Below are positions 1 through 12,048 of a DNA stretch of 64,000 nucleotides, in pieces; the stretch's first letter is position 1, and the number at the start of each line of letters is the position of its first letter. The stretch is from Caulobacteraceae bacterium. GTDB taxonomy: Bacteria; Pseudomonadota; Alphaproteobacteria; Caulobacterales; Caulobacteraceae. Location of the stretch: positions 1 to 64,000 of the forward strand of contig JARLIQ010000036.1 in the NCBI GenBank assembly GCA_031291645.1. The letters are read 5' to 3'. The position numbers and the translations under genes are program-made. A model generated the notes under the pieces. The model was not told the origin of the DNA and ran no database searches. It saw only the letters and a program-made list of their open reading frames with translations.

Positions 1-713
1 CGCACCATCGTCAGCAGGATGAGCCGCAGCCCCAGCCGGATGGTCGGCAGCGTCGCCACGTGTTCGAGCTGCCTCAGCATGATCCGGATCTCTGTCGCTG
101 ACAGCGCCCGATCCTTGGGGAGGAACGTCGCGATCGACGCCGGCCCGACCTCGTCGGCAGGATTGGCGACCTTTTCGCCGTGCAGGATCGCAAAGCCATA
201 GATTTGTTTGACGATGTCCCGGACGTGTAGCGCCGTCGCCGGTGCCCCGCGATCCTTGACCTTTACACAGTGGGCGCGAAGGTCGTTCGGCGTGATCTCG
301 GTCAAGAGCCGATTGCGGAACACCGTCAGCAGGTCGCGTTCATAGATCGAGCGCCGCATTGCCCGAGTGCTGTCGGCCATGGCCGCTTCCGTGAACCAGC
401 GCTCGGCGAACTCGCCGAAACTCTTGGCCTCCTGAAGGCGGCGCTTCTCCCGCTGTTTCTCCTGGGCGGGCGAAAGCCCCGCCTCGACCGCGCGCCGCGC
501 GTCCAGGCATTTCTCCCGAGCGCGCGCGAGCGATAGGCCGGCGGGCCCATACTTGCCCAACACCACGGTCTCGCGCCGGCTGTGGAGCCGGTAGTCGTAC
601 CGGAAGGTCACCGTGCCGGATGTCGCGACATGGACGTACATGCCGTCGCGGTCGGCGACCTTGTAGGGTTTCCCCTGTGATTTCAAATTCTTAAGCGCGG
701 TGTCGGTGAGCAC
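1..713 (-). CDS. P4-type tyrosine integrase, 3' part outside window
   Basis: Site-specific tyrosine recombinase that would integrate and excise a mobile element. The 237 visible codons hold an N-terminal arm-DNA-binding domain of the DUF4102 type (about residues 1-85, with KVADRDGMYVHVATSG and LGKYGPAGLSLARAR), a core-binding SAM-like domain (about 100-190) and the start of the catalytic domain, ending LRLILLTMV. The first catalytic Arg normally follows this motif, so it lies just outside. The GTG at 713 is chosen because GAGGAGG ends five bases before it. The gene reads away from the guaA 3' end and is preceded by a repeat array that could be its own arm sites. Family assignment is firm; whether the protein is intact cannot be seen. 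Confidence 0.88.
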   Translation of the reverse strand, partial: MLTDTALKNLKSQGKPYKVADRDGMYVHVATSGTVTFRYDYRLHSRRETVVLGKYGPAGLSLARAREKCLDARRAVEAGLSPAQEKQREKRRLQEAKSFGEFAERWFTEAAMADSTRAMRRSIYERDLLTVFRNRLLTEITPNDLRAHCVKVKDRGAPATALHVRDIVKQIYGFAILHGEKVANPADEVGPASIATFLPKDRALSATEIRIMLRQLEHVATLPTIRLGLRLILLTMV

Positions 714-734
714 GCCGGCCTCCTCGGATCGAAA

Positions 735-892
735 ATACCGTCAGCCAAATTCGGCCGCCCGAGGCGCCATTTTCATCAATATTTTCCGATATTTAGGTAT
801 CAAAAAATACCGTCATGACCTCGATTTGGCTGACGGTATCTGCGTCGAGCGCCTTGGACAAGCGGAGCCGATACCGTCAGAACTACCGTCAG
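735..892. repeat. TACCGTCA repeat array with 16-bp inverted repeat (putative integrase arm sites)
   Basis: The 9-mer ATACCGTCA or its close variant occurs at 735-743, 807-815, 871-879 and (as CTACCGTCA) 883-891 on the plus strand, and as TGACGGTAT at 831-839. The copies at 735-750 and 824-839 extend to a perfect 16-bp inverted repeat, ATACCGTCAGCCAAAT. The array sits in an AT-rich gap directly upstream of the integrase. Spaced direct and inverted copies next to an integrase are what arm-type binding sites look like; excisionase or repressor operators are the alternative. Confidence 0.6.
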
Positions 893-908
893 ATCGGTTC
901 GGTGCCCC

Positions 909-987
909 GCGATAGAAGGCGATAGATAATGTCAGGAAAGTATTTTATAATCAGGCAGTTAAGGCGATAATCCGATAGTCCGCGATA
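909..987. repeat. GCGATA repeats beside the guaA 3' end
   Basis: GCGATA occurs at 909-914, 919-924, 964-969 and 982-987, with CCGATAG at 972-978, all in direct orientation in an AT-rich stretch between the arm-like repeats and the guaA stop codon. The function is unknown; they could be binding sites for a recombination directionality factor at the element end. The number and spacing are seen; the role is inferred. Confidence 0.35.
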
Positions 988-1006
988 CCCCGCGAACCAC
1001 GTTGAA

Positions 1007-2572
<1,566 letters not shown>

Positions 2573-2603
2573 GGCCGTCCCTTAAGGCGGAATCGCGATT
2601 TCG

Positions 2604-3917
2604 TCACGAGCCCCGCTCCAGCACGGCGACGAAGAAGCCGTCCGTGCCCGCGCTGCGGGGCGTCAGGCGCAGGAAGCCCTCCGGCGTCGCCCATTGCGCG
2701 AGCGCGGCCTGTCCGGCGGGGTCGAGCTGGTGCGAGGCCGCGATCGCCTGGACCGCCGGAACGACGGCGAAGCTTGGCTCGGCCGCCAGCAGCGCCGCGA
2801 CGCGGTCCTCGTTCTCCTCCTTCAGCAGCGAACAGGTGACGTAGACCAGCCGTCCGCCGGGTTTGACGTAGCGCACCGCCTCGGCCAGCACCGCGTCCTG
2901 CTCGGCCATGCGGCGTTCGAGCTGGGCCGCGGTCAGGCGCCACTTGGCGTCCGGATGCCGCCGCCAGGTGCCCGAACCGGTGCAGGGCGCGTCGGCGAAC
3001 ACCAGGTCCATCCGCCCTTCCAGCTCGGCCAGCGCGTCCGCGCGCAGCGGCGACCTGACCTGCAGGTTGCGCACGCCTGCCCTCTGGCTGCGGGTGACCG
3101 TGTCGGACAGCCGGCGCGCCTCGGCGTCATAGGCGTAGAGCTGGCCCGAATTGCCCATGGCCGCCGCCAGCGCCAGGGTCTTGCCCCCGCCGCCGGCGCA
3201 CAGGTCCAGCACCTGCCGGCCCTTGATCTCGCCGGCGGCGGCCGCGGCGATCTGGGAGCCCAGGTCCTGGACCTCGAACCAGCCCTTGGCGAACTCGGGC
3301 GCGGCCTCGACCGCGGCGGCGCGCTCCGCGGCGGCGGGCGCGGGCGCGCGCAGGGTGTTGACCAGCAGTCCGGCCGGCGCGAGGCCGAGCCCCTGCACCG
3401 CCTTCAGCGCGCGGGCCGCATCGGTCTTCAGCGTGTTGACCCGCAGGTCCACCGGCGCGCGCTGGGCCAGGGCGGCGGTCTCGCCGACCCGCGCCTCGCC
3501 GAACGCCCGCGCGAGCGGCGCGTCGAGCCAGTCCGGATAGTCGCCGCGCACGGCCGCCGGCGCCTCGTCGAGCGGTCGCGGCTGGGCCAGGACGGCCGTT
3601 TCGACCTCGCTGAGGGCGCCAGGGCCGTGCGGCGCTTCGGCGGCCGCCTCGGCGATCCGTTCGATCGGCCAGTCCCAGCAAAGGCGTAGCGCCGCGAGCG
3701 CCAGGGCGCGATGGCTCTCCTCGCCCATGCGCCAGGCCAGCGAGCGCCGGCGGCGCAGCACGTCGAGCACCAGGCCCGAGACGAAGGCCCGGTCCTTGGC
3801 CCCGGCGTAGCGCGCGCCCTCGCCCCAGTGCTTCAACGCCATGCGGACCGGCTTGTGGCGCTCGTCGATGTCGGCCAGCACCCCGACGGCCGCCGTGATG
3901 CGGGCGCCGTCACGCAT
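2604..3917 (-). CDS. rsmB: RsmB-family 16S rRNA (cytosine-C5) methyltransferase
   Basis: SAM-dependent RNA m5C methyltransferase of the RsmB/NOP2 family, expected to modify 16S rRNA C967. The 437 aa include an N-terminal NusB-like helical region (about 1-130) and a Rossmann methyltransferase domain with VLDLCAGGGGKTLALAAAMG for SAM binding, motif IV DAPCTGSGTWRRHPDAKW and motif VI YVTCSLLKEENE, whose Cys is the usual nucleophile. It lies 9 bases downstream of guaB and 31 upstream of guaA, so it is probably co-transcribed with them. The family is certain; the exact target nucleotide is inferred from homology. Confidence 0.9.
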   Translation of the reverse strand: MRDGARITAAVGVLADIDERHKPVRMALKHWGEGARYAGAKDRAFVSGLVLDVLRRRRSLAWRMGEESHRALALAALRLCWDWPIERIAEAAAEAPHGPGALSEVETAVLAQPRPLDEAPAAVRGDYPDWLDAPLARAFGEARVGETAALAQRAPVDLRVNTLKTDAARALKAVQGLGLAPAGLLVNTLRAPAPAAAERAAAVEAAPEFAKGWFEVQDLGSQIAAAAAGEIKGRQVLDLCAGGGGKTLALAAAMGNSGQLYAYDAEARRLSDTVTRSQRAGVRNLQVRSPLRADALAELEGRMDLVFADAPCTGSGTWRRHPDAKWRLTAAQLERRMAEQDAVLAEAVRYVKPGGRLVYVTCSLLKEENEDRVAALLAAEPSFAVVPAVQAIAASHQLDPAGQAALAQWATPEGFLRLTPRSAGTDGFFVAVLERGS

Positions 3918-3926
3918 GGAACGGGC

Positions 3927-5516
<1,590 letters not shown>

Positions 5517-6224
5517 TTATCGCCCCTTGAAGCCGGTCGCCACGAGATAGACTTCGCTCGATTCCGCCCGACTGGCCTTGGGTTTGACGTGACGGACCTC
5601 GGTGAAGTGGGCTTTCAGCAGCCGGATCACCCCGGCCGTCTCGCCGCCCTGGAAGGCCTTGGCGACGAATCCCCCGCCGGGTTTCAGCACCTCGACGGCG
5701 AAATCGGCGGCCGCCTCGATCAGCCCGATGATTCGCAAATGGTCGGTCTGGCGATGGCCGGTGGTGTTGGGCGCCATGTCCGACAGGACCACGTCCGGCG
5801 GCCCGCCCAGCGCCTCGATCAGCCGCGGCCCGCAGGCGGGGTCGGTGAAGTCCATCTGCAGCAGCACCGCCGGCGGCAGGGGATCGACCGGGAGCAGGTC
5901 GACGCCGACCACCCCCGCCGCGCCCCGTTCCAGCGCCACCTGCACCCAGCCGCCCGGCGCGCAGCCCAGGTCGACCACGCGCGAGCCGCGGCCAATCAGG
6001 CGGAACTTGTCGTCGATCTCGGCCAGCTTGAACGCCGCGCGGGACCGATAGCCCTTGGCCTTGGCCTCCACGACGAAGGGATCGTTCAGCTGCCGCTCCA
6101 GCCAGGCCTGGGACGACGGGGTCCGGGTCTTGGCGCTCTTCAGCCGGACGGCGGAGGTGCGCGCGACCTCGCCGCCGCGGGTGGGCGGGCGGACCAGGCG
6201 GCGCTTCGGAGGTTCGTCGTTCAT
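5517..6224 (-). CDS. rlmE: 23S rRNA (uridine-2'-O) methyltransferase RlmE (FtsJ/RrmJ)
   Basis: Methylates U2552 in the A loop of 23S rRNA, a late 50S maturation step. The 235 aa from the ATG at 6224 show the RrmJ fold: the [15 protein letters not shown] entry, SAM motif [16 protein letters not shown], the acidic motif [12 protein letters not shown] and [10 protein letters not shown]. These hold the K-D-K-E catalytic set of the family. The N-terminal extension of about 40 residues is basic and typical of alphaproteobacterial forms. The start ATG overlaps the stop of the upstream phosphatase gene (ATGA), so translation is probably coupled. Confidence 0.94.
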   Translation of the reverse strand: MNDEPPKRRLVRPPTRGGEVARTSAVRLKSAKTRTPSSQAWLERQLNDPFVVEAKAKGYRSRAAFKLAEIDDKFRLIGRGSRVVDLGCAPGGWVQVALERGAAGVVGVDLLPVDPLPPAVLLQMDFTDPACGPRLIEALGGPPDVVLSDMAPNTTGHRQTDHLRIIGLIEAAADFAVEVLKPGGGFVAKAFQGGETAGVIRLLKAHFTEVRHVKPKASRAESSEVYLVATGFKGR

Positions 6225-7324
6225 GCCGCGCCCGCCATGGCTGGGGCGGCGCCCGGCCGCCGACGGCGCCGGCGACGCCGCTTGGGCTTGTCGGCCATCA
6301 GCGACAGCAGAAGGCCCTCCCGCAGGCCCCGATCGGCGACCCGCACCCGCTCGCAGGGCCAGAGCTCCTGCACGGCCTGCAGGATCGCCGCGCCCGCGAG
6401 CACCAGGTCGGCGCGTTCGGGGCCGATGCAGGGCTGGGCCGCCCGGCCGGGCTGGTCCAGGTCCAGCAGCCGCTCGGCCATGGCGTCGCAATCGGCCTTG
6501 GTCAGCCAAAGCCCGTCGACCCGCGAGCGGTCATAGCGGTCCAACCCCAGGTGCAGGCCCGCCAGGCTGGTGATGGCGCCCGAGGTGCCGATCAGGTGCG
6601 CCTGGCCGTTCTCAAACAGGGGCCGCAGCGAATCGGCGTGGCGGAAGCCGGCGATCTGCGCCTTGACCGCCTCGACCATGGCGCGGAACCAGGCCTGTTC
6701 GCCGGGCCGCACCTCGGGGAACTGCTCGGCCAGGGTGACCACGCCGACCGGGATCGAGAGCCAGGCGCGAATCGGCGGCATCCGGCCCGATGGCCCGCCG
6801 CCCTCCCCGTCCAGCTCGACCCAGGACAGCTCGGTCGAGCCGCCGCCCACGTCGATGACCAGGGCCGCGCGCATGCGCCGGTCCAGCAGCCCCAGGCAGC
6901 CGGCGACCGAGAGCCTGGCCTCTTCGCGCGGGCTGATCACCTGCAGGCGAAGGCCTGTCTCGCGCTCGACCCGGTCGATGAACTCCGGCCCGTTCTCGGC
7001 CATCCGGCAGGCCTGGGTGGCGATAGCGCGCAGGCGCGGGTCGCCGCGCCGGCGAATCCGGTCGGCGCAGACCTTGAGCGCGTCCAGGGCGCGGTCCATC
7101 GCCGCCGGCTGCAGCCTGCCGGTCTGCGACAGCCCCTCGCCCAGCCGCACGATGCGCGAATAGGCGTCCACCACGCGAAAGCCCTGCCGTACTGGGGTGG
7201 CGACCAGCAGGCGGCAATTGTTGGTGCCGAGGTCGAGCGCCGCATACAGCTGCCCGCGGCCCTCTCCAGAGCCCGCCAGGCGGTCCGTCCGACGGCGCTC
7301 GCCTGGCGCATCCGCGTCAGACAT
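6221..7324 (-). CDS. Ppx/GppA family phosphatase
   Basis: ASKHA-fold phosphatase acting on polyphosphate ends or the 5'-phosphate of pppGpp. The 367 aa include the phosphate-1 motif AALDLGTNNCRLLVA, an acidic DPRLRAIATQACR region and the phosphate-2 motif ALVIDVGGGSTELSWVEL. The length is that of the short GppA-like form without the C-terminal HD domain, so exopolyphosphatase versus pppGpp phosphatase cannot be decided. The C-terminus is a run of Arg/Lys (KPKRRRRRRRRPGAAP). It is in a two-gene unit with rlmE, as in other Caulobacterales. Confidence 0.88.
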   Translation of the reverse strand: MSDADAPGERRRTDRLAGSGEGRGQLYAALDLGTNNCRLLVATPVRQGFRVVDAYSRIVRLGEGLSQTGRLQPAAMDRALDALKVCADRIRRRGDPRLRAIATQACRMAENGPEFIDRVERETGLRLQVISPREEARLSVAGCLGLLDRRMRAALVIDVGGGSTELSWVELDGEGGGPSGRMPPIRAWLSIPVGVVTLAEQFPEVRPGEQAWFRAMVEAVKAQIAGFRHADSLRPLFENGQAHLIGTSGAITSLAGLHLGLDRYDRSRVDGLWLTKADCDAMAERLLDLDQPGRAAQPCIGPERADLVLAGAAILQAVQELWPCERVRVADRGLREGLLLSLMADKPKRRRRRRRRPGAAPAMAGAA

Positions 7325-7458
7325 GCGGCCGACCTGATCCCCAGGCGCGGATTGCGCCTTGTTCGGAACGACTCTAGCAAGCCAGGCCGGCGGCTGAAAG
7401 CGCGGCGGCGCATACCGCGCCCGTGATGTTCGTTCACTTTCCAGTCAGCCAGGATGTG

Positions 7459-7464
7459 TAATAT
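7459..7464 (+). promoter_or_regulatory. -10-like TAATAT just before hspQ
   Basis: TAATAT ends nine bases before the hspQ ATG (7474). If used, transcription would begin at or next to the start codon. No Shine-Dalgarno sequence is visible in between, which is consistent with a leaderless mRNA. No convincing -35 box or heat-shock sigma consensus was found upstream. Confidence 0.35.
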
Positions 7465-7473
7465 TCCCGCATT

Positions 7474-7803
7474 ATGAGTACGCGACTCGCAAAATTCGCG
7501 ATCGGGCAAGTGGTCCGCCACAGGATTTTCGATTTCCGCGGCGTGATCTTCGATGTCGACCCGGTGTTCGCGAACACAGAGGAATGGTGGCTTTCCATTC
7601 CGGAAGACGTTCGCCCGCGCAAGGACCAGCCGTTCTACCACCTGCTGGCTGAAAACGACCAGGGCAGCTACAACGCCTACGTGTCCGAGCAGAACCTGCT
7701 GGCCGACGACAGCGGCAAGCCGGTGGGCCACCCCCACACGGCGCTGATCTTCGACGGCTTCCGCAATGGCCTCTACCACCTGCGTCCCCGCATCACGCAT
7801 TGA
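7474..7803 (+). CDS. hspQ: Heat shock protein HspQ
   Basis: Small YccV-like protein, also described as a hemimethylated-DNA-binding domain. In enterobacteria HspQ enhances Lon-dependent proteolysis. The 109 aa align along their full length, from AKFAIGQVVRHRIFDFRGVIFDVDPVF (split: AKFAIGQVVRHR, then FRGVIFDVDPVF) through the PFYHLLAE motif to NAYVSEQNLL. It is the only plus-strand gene in the first 14 kb and is divergent from the ppx-like gene. The start has no visible ribosome-binding site. Heat regulation is known for the family but no sigma-32 promoter is obvious here. Confidence 0.93.
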   Translation: MSTRLAKFAIGQVVRHRIFDFRGVIFDVDPVFANTEEWWLSIPEDVRPRKDQPFYHLLAENDQGSYNAYVSEQNLLADDSGKPVGHPHTALIFDGFRNGLYHLRPRITH

Positions 7804-7824
7804 GCGCGTGGCCGCCGGCTGCGT

Positions 7825-10800
7825 TCAGGGCTTCGGCGCAGCGGGTTTGCCCACGGCCTTCATCCGCCCGTAGTCGTGCCGCCAGCGCACCGAGAGCTTG
7901 GCGCCGCCGAGGCCTCCGACCTGCGAAATGAACGAGAAGGCGCGGTTGGCCCGGTACTCCACCTGGGCCGAGGCGGCCTGGCGCCCGCCGCCGGTCAGTT
8001 CCAGATAGACGTGGTTGCCGATGTACTTGCCGCCCGAGACGGTGATGCCGGTGCTCTGGTCGCCGCCCAGCGCCAGACGATCCAGCCGGGCGAACTTGCT
8101 CAATCCGCCCATCACGTCGAACCCGCCGCCGGTGGCCAACGCCGTCACCGCGGCCGCCAGCTGGGCCGCCTCGACCGGCGACAGCTGCGACGCGGACGAG
8201 CCGAACAGCACCTGGGACAGGACCTCGTCCTGCGGCAGCACGGGCGTCGAGGTCATGGCGATCTGCGGCCGCGCCGCGGTGCCGGTGATCTTGATCACCG
8301 CCGTCAGGCTCGTGGTCTCCCAGCTGGCGCTCAGGTTCAGCCGGATCCGGTCGGCCGAGGTCGCCAGATAGACCACCCCCTGGTCGTCGATCTCGAACCG
8401 CTTGCCGGCGAAATCGTAGTCGCCCCGAACCACGCGGGCCTCGCCGTTCAGCTGCGGCGAGGCGATCGTGCCGCCGACCTGGGCGTTCAGCGACAGCTCG
8501 GCGTTCAGGCCGAGGCCGCGCACGAAGATGTGGCGCGGCGCCCGCAGCTGGATGTCCAGCACCACGTCCGGCGCGGCCAGACCCGCCGTCGCGGCGACCG
8601 CGCTCTCCTGCGCCGGCCGGTTGCGTTCGACCACGTCCATGCTGACGACGCCGGGCGGCGTGCGCGTCGCGGTCGAGATCGTGGCCTGGTCGATGGTCAG
8701 CGCGCCAGACAGCTTGAGCTTGCCGTCCGCGCCGCGGTCCACCGTCACCACCCCGCTCGCCGTCGCCTTGGCGTCGTCGTTGTCCAGCAACTGGAAGTTC
8801 TTCACGTTCAGCGTCAGCGTGCTCTCGCCGCCCGCCGCCAGGCTGAAGTGGCCGGCGCCGGAGACCGCGCCGCTCTTGGCGTCCGCGCCGCTGAACTGGC
8901 GCACGTCGACCTGGGTCTCGCTGAGGTCGACGTCGGCGGTCAGGTTGCGCAGCTTCAATCCCGTGCCGGCGTCCTCGAAGCGGCCATTGGCCAGCGAGGC
9001 GTGGCCGGTGAGCTTGGGATTGTTCAGCGTGCCGGCGATCTGGCCCTGCGCCACCATCGCGCCACCCAACGATTGCTCGCCGCCGAAGAACAGCTCCCAG
9101 ATCGGCTGGAGTTCGCCATTGGCGTCGAACCGGCCGGAGATCGGCTGGGTCCGGGCGATGGCGATGCGGAACGGCGCGGCCGAGGCTTCCGCCGGCAGCA
9201 CCAGGCTGAGGTTGGCCTTGTCGGCGCTCTGCTCGCCGTTGGCCGTGGCCTCGAGCGTGATTTTCGAGGCGGCGAGAACGGCGTGGATATGCCCGTCCAG
9301 GGCCAGCTTGGTGGACGCATCACGGCTGCGCGCGCCCTGCAGCTGGGCGTCGAGCGTCCCCTCAAGCGCCGCGCCATGGCCGCTGACCGCGACATTGGCC
9401 GAGACCTTCCCGGCGATATCCTCGCCCAGCGCCGCCAGGTCGACGCCCGTCAACACCGCCTTGCCGTCCACGGCCGCGTCGGTCTGTTCGCCGCTGATGT
9501 CGGCCTCGCCGCCGCCGACGGCCACGGCCAGGCGCGCGGTGCGGCGCGGTCCGCCCAGTTCGAGCACCGCCGGCGACAGGGTGCGGAAGTCGGCGTGGCG
9601 CACCTGGCCCGAGCCGTTGAAACTGACCGAAAAGCCCTGGGTCGCCGCCTGGCTCAGCACGCCCGAACCTTTCAGCTTGACCGGCCAGCCTTGGCCGGCG
9701 GCGTCGGCCGAGAGGGTGTAGGGCAGGTGCGACAGCGGTCCGTTGGCGGTGAAGCTGGCCTGGGTGACGACGGTGGTCGAGCCACGGACGGCCATGTTCT
9801 CGGCCGTCAGGCTGACGTTGGCCACCGCGCCGCCGGGCTGGTCGACGATCTTGACCCGCGCCTGGGCGTGGCCCTGGTCCAGGAAGGCGCCGGGCCCGAC
9901 CGCTATGGTCAGGTCGGCGGTCGAGGGCGCGGCGTTGCGCAGGGTCAGCGAGCCGGTCGCGCTCGCCCCGCCCGCCGCCACGTCGAGCCCCGTCAGGCTG
10001 AGCCCGTCCCCGATGAACTGAAAGCCGGTCTTGCCGTGGGCCAGGCCATAGTCGCTGTTCGCCGCCATGGTCAGGAGCCCATCGACCCCGGTGGGCGTGC
10101 GGGCCAGCGAAGCCACGGCGTGCGCCTGTTTGAGGGTCAGGTTGGGGAAGGCGATCTGGTCGAAATCGGCCAGCAGGGCGGCGCGCGGCTGGGCCAGGTC
10201 GCCGGTGACCGCGCCGCTGCCCTTGGCCTGGCCGGTGATCTCCAGCGGCCCGGCGGTGAAGGGCCCGCTGGCGGTCCAGTTCAGGGCGAGCTTGAGTTCG
10301 CCGGCCTTGCCGATCTGGCCCGCGGCGGAGACCTTGGCCGCCGCGCCGGTAAGCACGGCCTTGGACACCGAATTCGCGCCCTTGTCATAGGCCGCGGCCA
10401 GCTGGAGGGTCGGCTTGGGACCCAGGAGACGGTCCAGCTCGGCCTCGCCGGTCGCCAGGTTCGCGCCCGTCGCATCGACCGTATAGGCCCAGGCCGCACC
10501 CGCGCGGGCTTGAGAGGCGGACCAGCGCGCGCCCAGCCCGCCGCGCGCCCCGGGATGGGCCGCCGCCAGGTTCGACAGCTGGGCCTGGCCCTTGAAGTTC
10601 AGGCCCCCGAACAGGCCGCGCTCGCCGCTCGCCTGCAGCTTCAGCCCGGCCCCGTCGGCTTTCAGCGAGCGCAGGAGCAACCGGCCATCGGACAGCCGCA
10701 CCCCGTCCAGCGTCGCGTGGGGCGCGCCGCCGGCCAGGGCCGCGACCAGCCCCTTGCCCTGGCCGCCGGTCCCTGCAAGGTCCGCCTTCAATCGCCATTC

Positions 10801-12048
10801 CCGCTTGGCGTAACCGAGCTCCGCAGGCCCGGCGACCCGCGCCAGCGCGTAGCCGCTCTGGGTGAAGCGCTCGACCGCGACCTGGCCGGCCAGGCGCCAA
10901 TCGTCGATCGCGCCGGACAGCCCCCCGTTGAACGCCCCGCGACCCATGACCGGTGCGGCGACGATGCGTGACAGGTCGCCCACGCTGGCCTGCACCTTGA
11001 GTCCCTTGGGCGAGGCCTGCCGGTCGGCGTCCAGCTCGCCCGCGGCGCTCAGCGTGGCGTTGTCCGAGGCGGCGGCCAGCGTCAGGTCGTAGCGGTTGTG
11101 GCCGAGCCCCCGCCCCGCCCCGTTCAGCCGCAGCTCGGGCCCGAAGGCGTGCATCCAGCTGGCGGTCCAGCGCGATGCGGCCAGGGAGATCCGGCCCTGG
11201 CCCGAGCCGCCGGCCGTGGTCCAGCCGCCGTCGAGCTGGGCCATGCTCTGGTCGCCCGATTGGGCCTTGAGGTGAAGTCGGCCCTTGTCCGGCGCGCCGT
11301 CGGCGTGGGCGTCCAGGTAGAAGGTCCGGTCGGCCGGCAGGCCCGCCAGGCCGGCGATCGCCCCGCCCCGCGCCTCGCGCGCCTGGGCGTCGAGCAGCAG
11401 TCGCCTGTGCAGTCCGAAATTGAAGCGGCCGTCCAGGCCGTCGCCCGGGTGCAGAAGGCTGCGGCCGTGCAGCTCGCCGCCCAGGCCCCCGCGCCGCTCG
11501 ACGTCCAGCCGGCCCGCCACCTGGAACAGGCCGCGCTGGACGCTGATCGCCGGCAGGGTCTCCAGCCGGAAGCGGACCTCGTCCAGCGTGAGCGACACCG
11601 GCAGCGGCCCGGAGGGCGGACCAGCCGAGGGCGTCACCAGGGGCGAGCGGCTGATCAGGAGGTCCTGGATGGTCAGCTCGTCCACATGCACCCGCCGGAC
11701 CAGCAGCTGCGGCCATTCCCAGCGGACCTGAACCTGGCGCGCGTCGAGCCAGGCGCCGCGGGCGTCGATGATCTCGACCCGCCGAAGGCCGAAGTCCCGC
11801 CAGAGGTCGCCCTCCAGCCCCTCGACGTGCAGCTTGCCGACCGGACCGAGGGGCAGGCCATCCAGGCGCGCGACGACGAACGCCCGGCCAGCCGGCGTCA
11901 GGACGGCGTACCGGACCGTCAGCGCCGCCACCGCCACGAGGCAGACAACCGCCGCAACCGCGACGCCGAGCGCCCTGAACAGGCGGCGGCGTTTCTGAGA
12001 AGGCCGCAGGGGCGAGGGCTTGGCCGGGTCTTCGGGGGGCTGCGTCAA
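7825..12048 (-). CDS. tamB: Translocation and assembly module inner-membrane protein TamB
   Basis: AsmA-like lipid-transfer or autotransporter assembly protein bridging inner and outer membranes. At 1407 aa it has an N-terminal membrane anchor (about residues 25-48, GVAVAAVVCLVAVAALTVRY), a long repetitive beta-rich region predicted to form a taco-shaped groove, and the C-terminal TamB (DUF490) domain, where GEARVVRGDYDFAGKRFEID and the DEVLSQVLFG motif are recognisable. Its start ATG overlaps the stop of tamA (ATGA), the standard tamA-tamB arrangement. The C-terminus runs on past the conserved beta end with a short KPAAPKP tail. Confidence 0.94.
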   Translation of the reverse strand: MTQPPEDPAKPSPLRPSQKRRRLFRALGVAVAAVVCLVAVAALTVRYAVLTPAGRAFVVARLDGLPLGPVGKLHVEGLEGDLWRDFGLRRVEIIDARGAWLDARQVQVRWEWPQLLVRRVHVDELTIQDLLISRSPLVTPSAGPPSGPLPVSLTLDEVRFRLETLPAISVQRGLFQVAGRLDVERRGGLGGELHGRSLLHPGDGLDGRFNFGLHRRLLLDAQAREARGGAIAGLAGLPADRTFYLDAHADGAPDKGRLHLKAQSGDQSMAQLDGGWTTAGGSGQGRISLAASRWTASWMHAFGPELRLNGAGRGLGHNRYDLTLAAASDNATLSAAGELDADRQASPKGLKVQASVGDLSRIVAAPVMGRGAFNGGLSGAIDDWRLAGQVAVERFTQSGYALARVAGPAELGYAKREWRLKADLAGTGGQGKGLVAALAGGAPHATLDGVRLSDGRLLLRSLKADGAGLKLQASGERGLFGGLNFKGQAQLSNLAAAHPGARGGLGARWSASQARAGAAWAYTVDATGANLATGEAELDRLLGPKPTLQLAAAYDKGANSVSKAVLTGAAAKVSAAGQIGKAGELKLALNWTASGPFTAGPLEITGQAKGSGAVTGDLAQPRAALLADFDQIAFPNLTLKQAHAVASLARTPTGVDGLLTMAANSDYGLAHGKTGFQFIGDGLSLTGLDVAAGGASATGSLTLRNAAPSTADLTIAVGPGAFLDQGHAQARVKIVDQPGGAVANVSLTAENMAVRGSTTVVTQASFTANGPLSHLPYTLSADAAGQGWPVKLKGSGVLSQAATQGFSVSFNGSGQVRHADFRTLSPAVLELGGPRRTARLAVAVGGGEADISGEQTDAAVDGKAVLTGVDLAALGEDIAGKVSANVAVSGHGAALEGTLDAQLQGARSRDASTKLALDGHIHAVLAASKITLEATANGEQSADKANLSLVLPAEASAAPFRIAIARTQPISGRFDANGELQPIWELFFGGEQSLGGAMVAQGQIAGTLNNPKLTGHASLANGRFEDAGTGLKLRNLTADVDLSETQVDVRQFSGADAKSGAVSGAGHFSLAAGGESTLTLNVKNFQLLDNDDAKATASGVVTVDRGADGKLKLSGALTIDQATISTATRTPPGVVSMDVVERNRPAQESAVAATAGLAAPDVVLDIQLRAPRHIFVRGLGLNAELSLNAQVGGTIASPQLNGEARVVRGDYDFAGKRFEIDDQGVVYLATSADRIRLNLSASWETTSLTAVIKITGTAARPQIAMTSTPVLPQDEVLSQVLFGSSASQLSPVEAAQLAAAVTALATGGGFDVMGGLSKFARLDRLALGGDQSTGITVSGGKYIGNHVYLELTGGGRQAASAQVEYRANRAFSFISQVGGLGGAKLSVRWRHDYGRMKAVGKPAAPKP

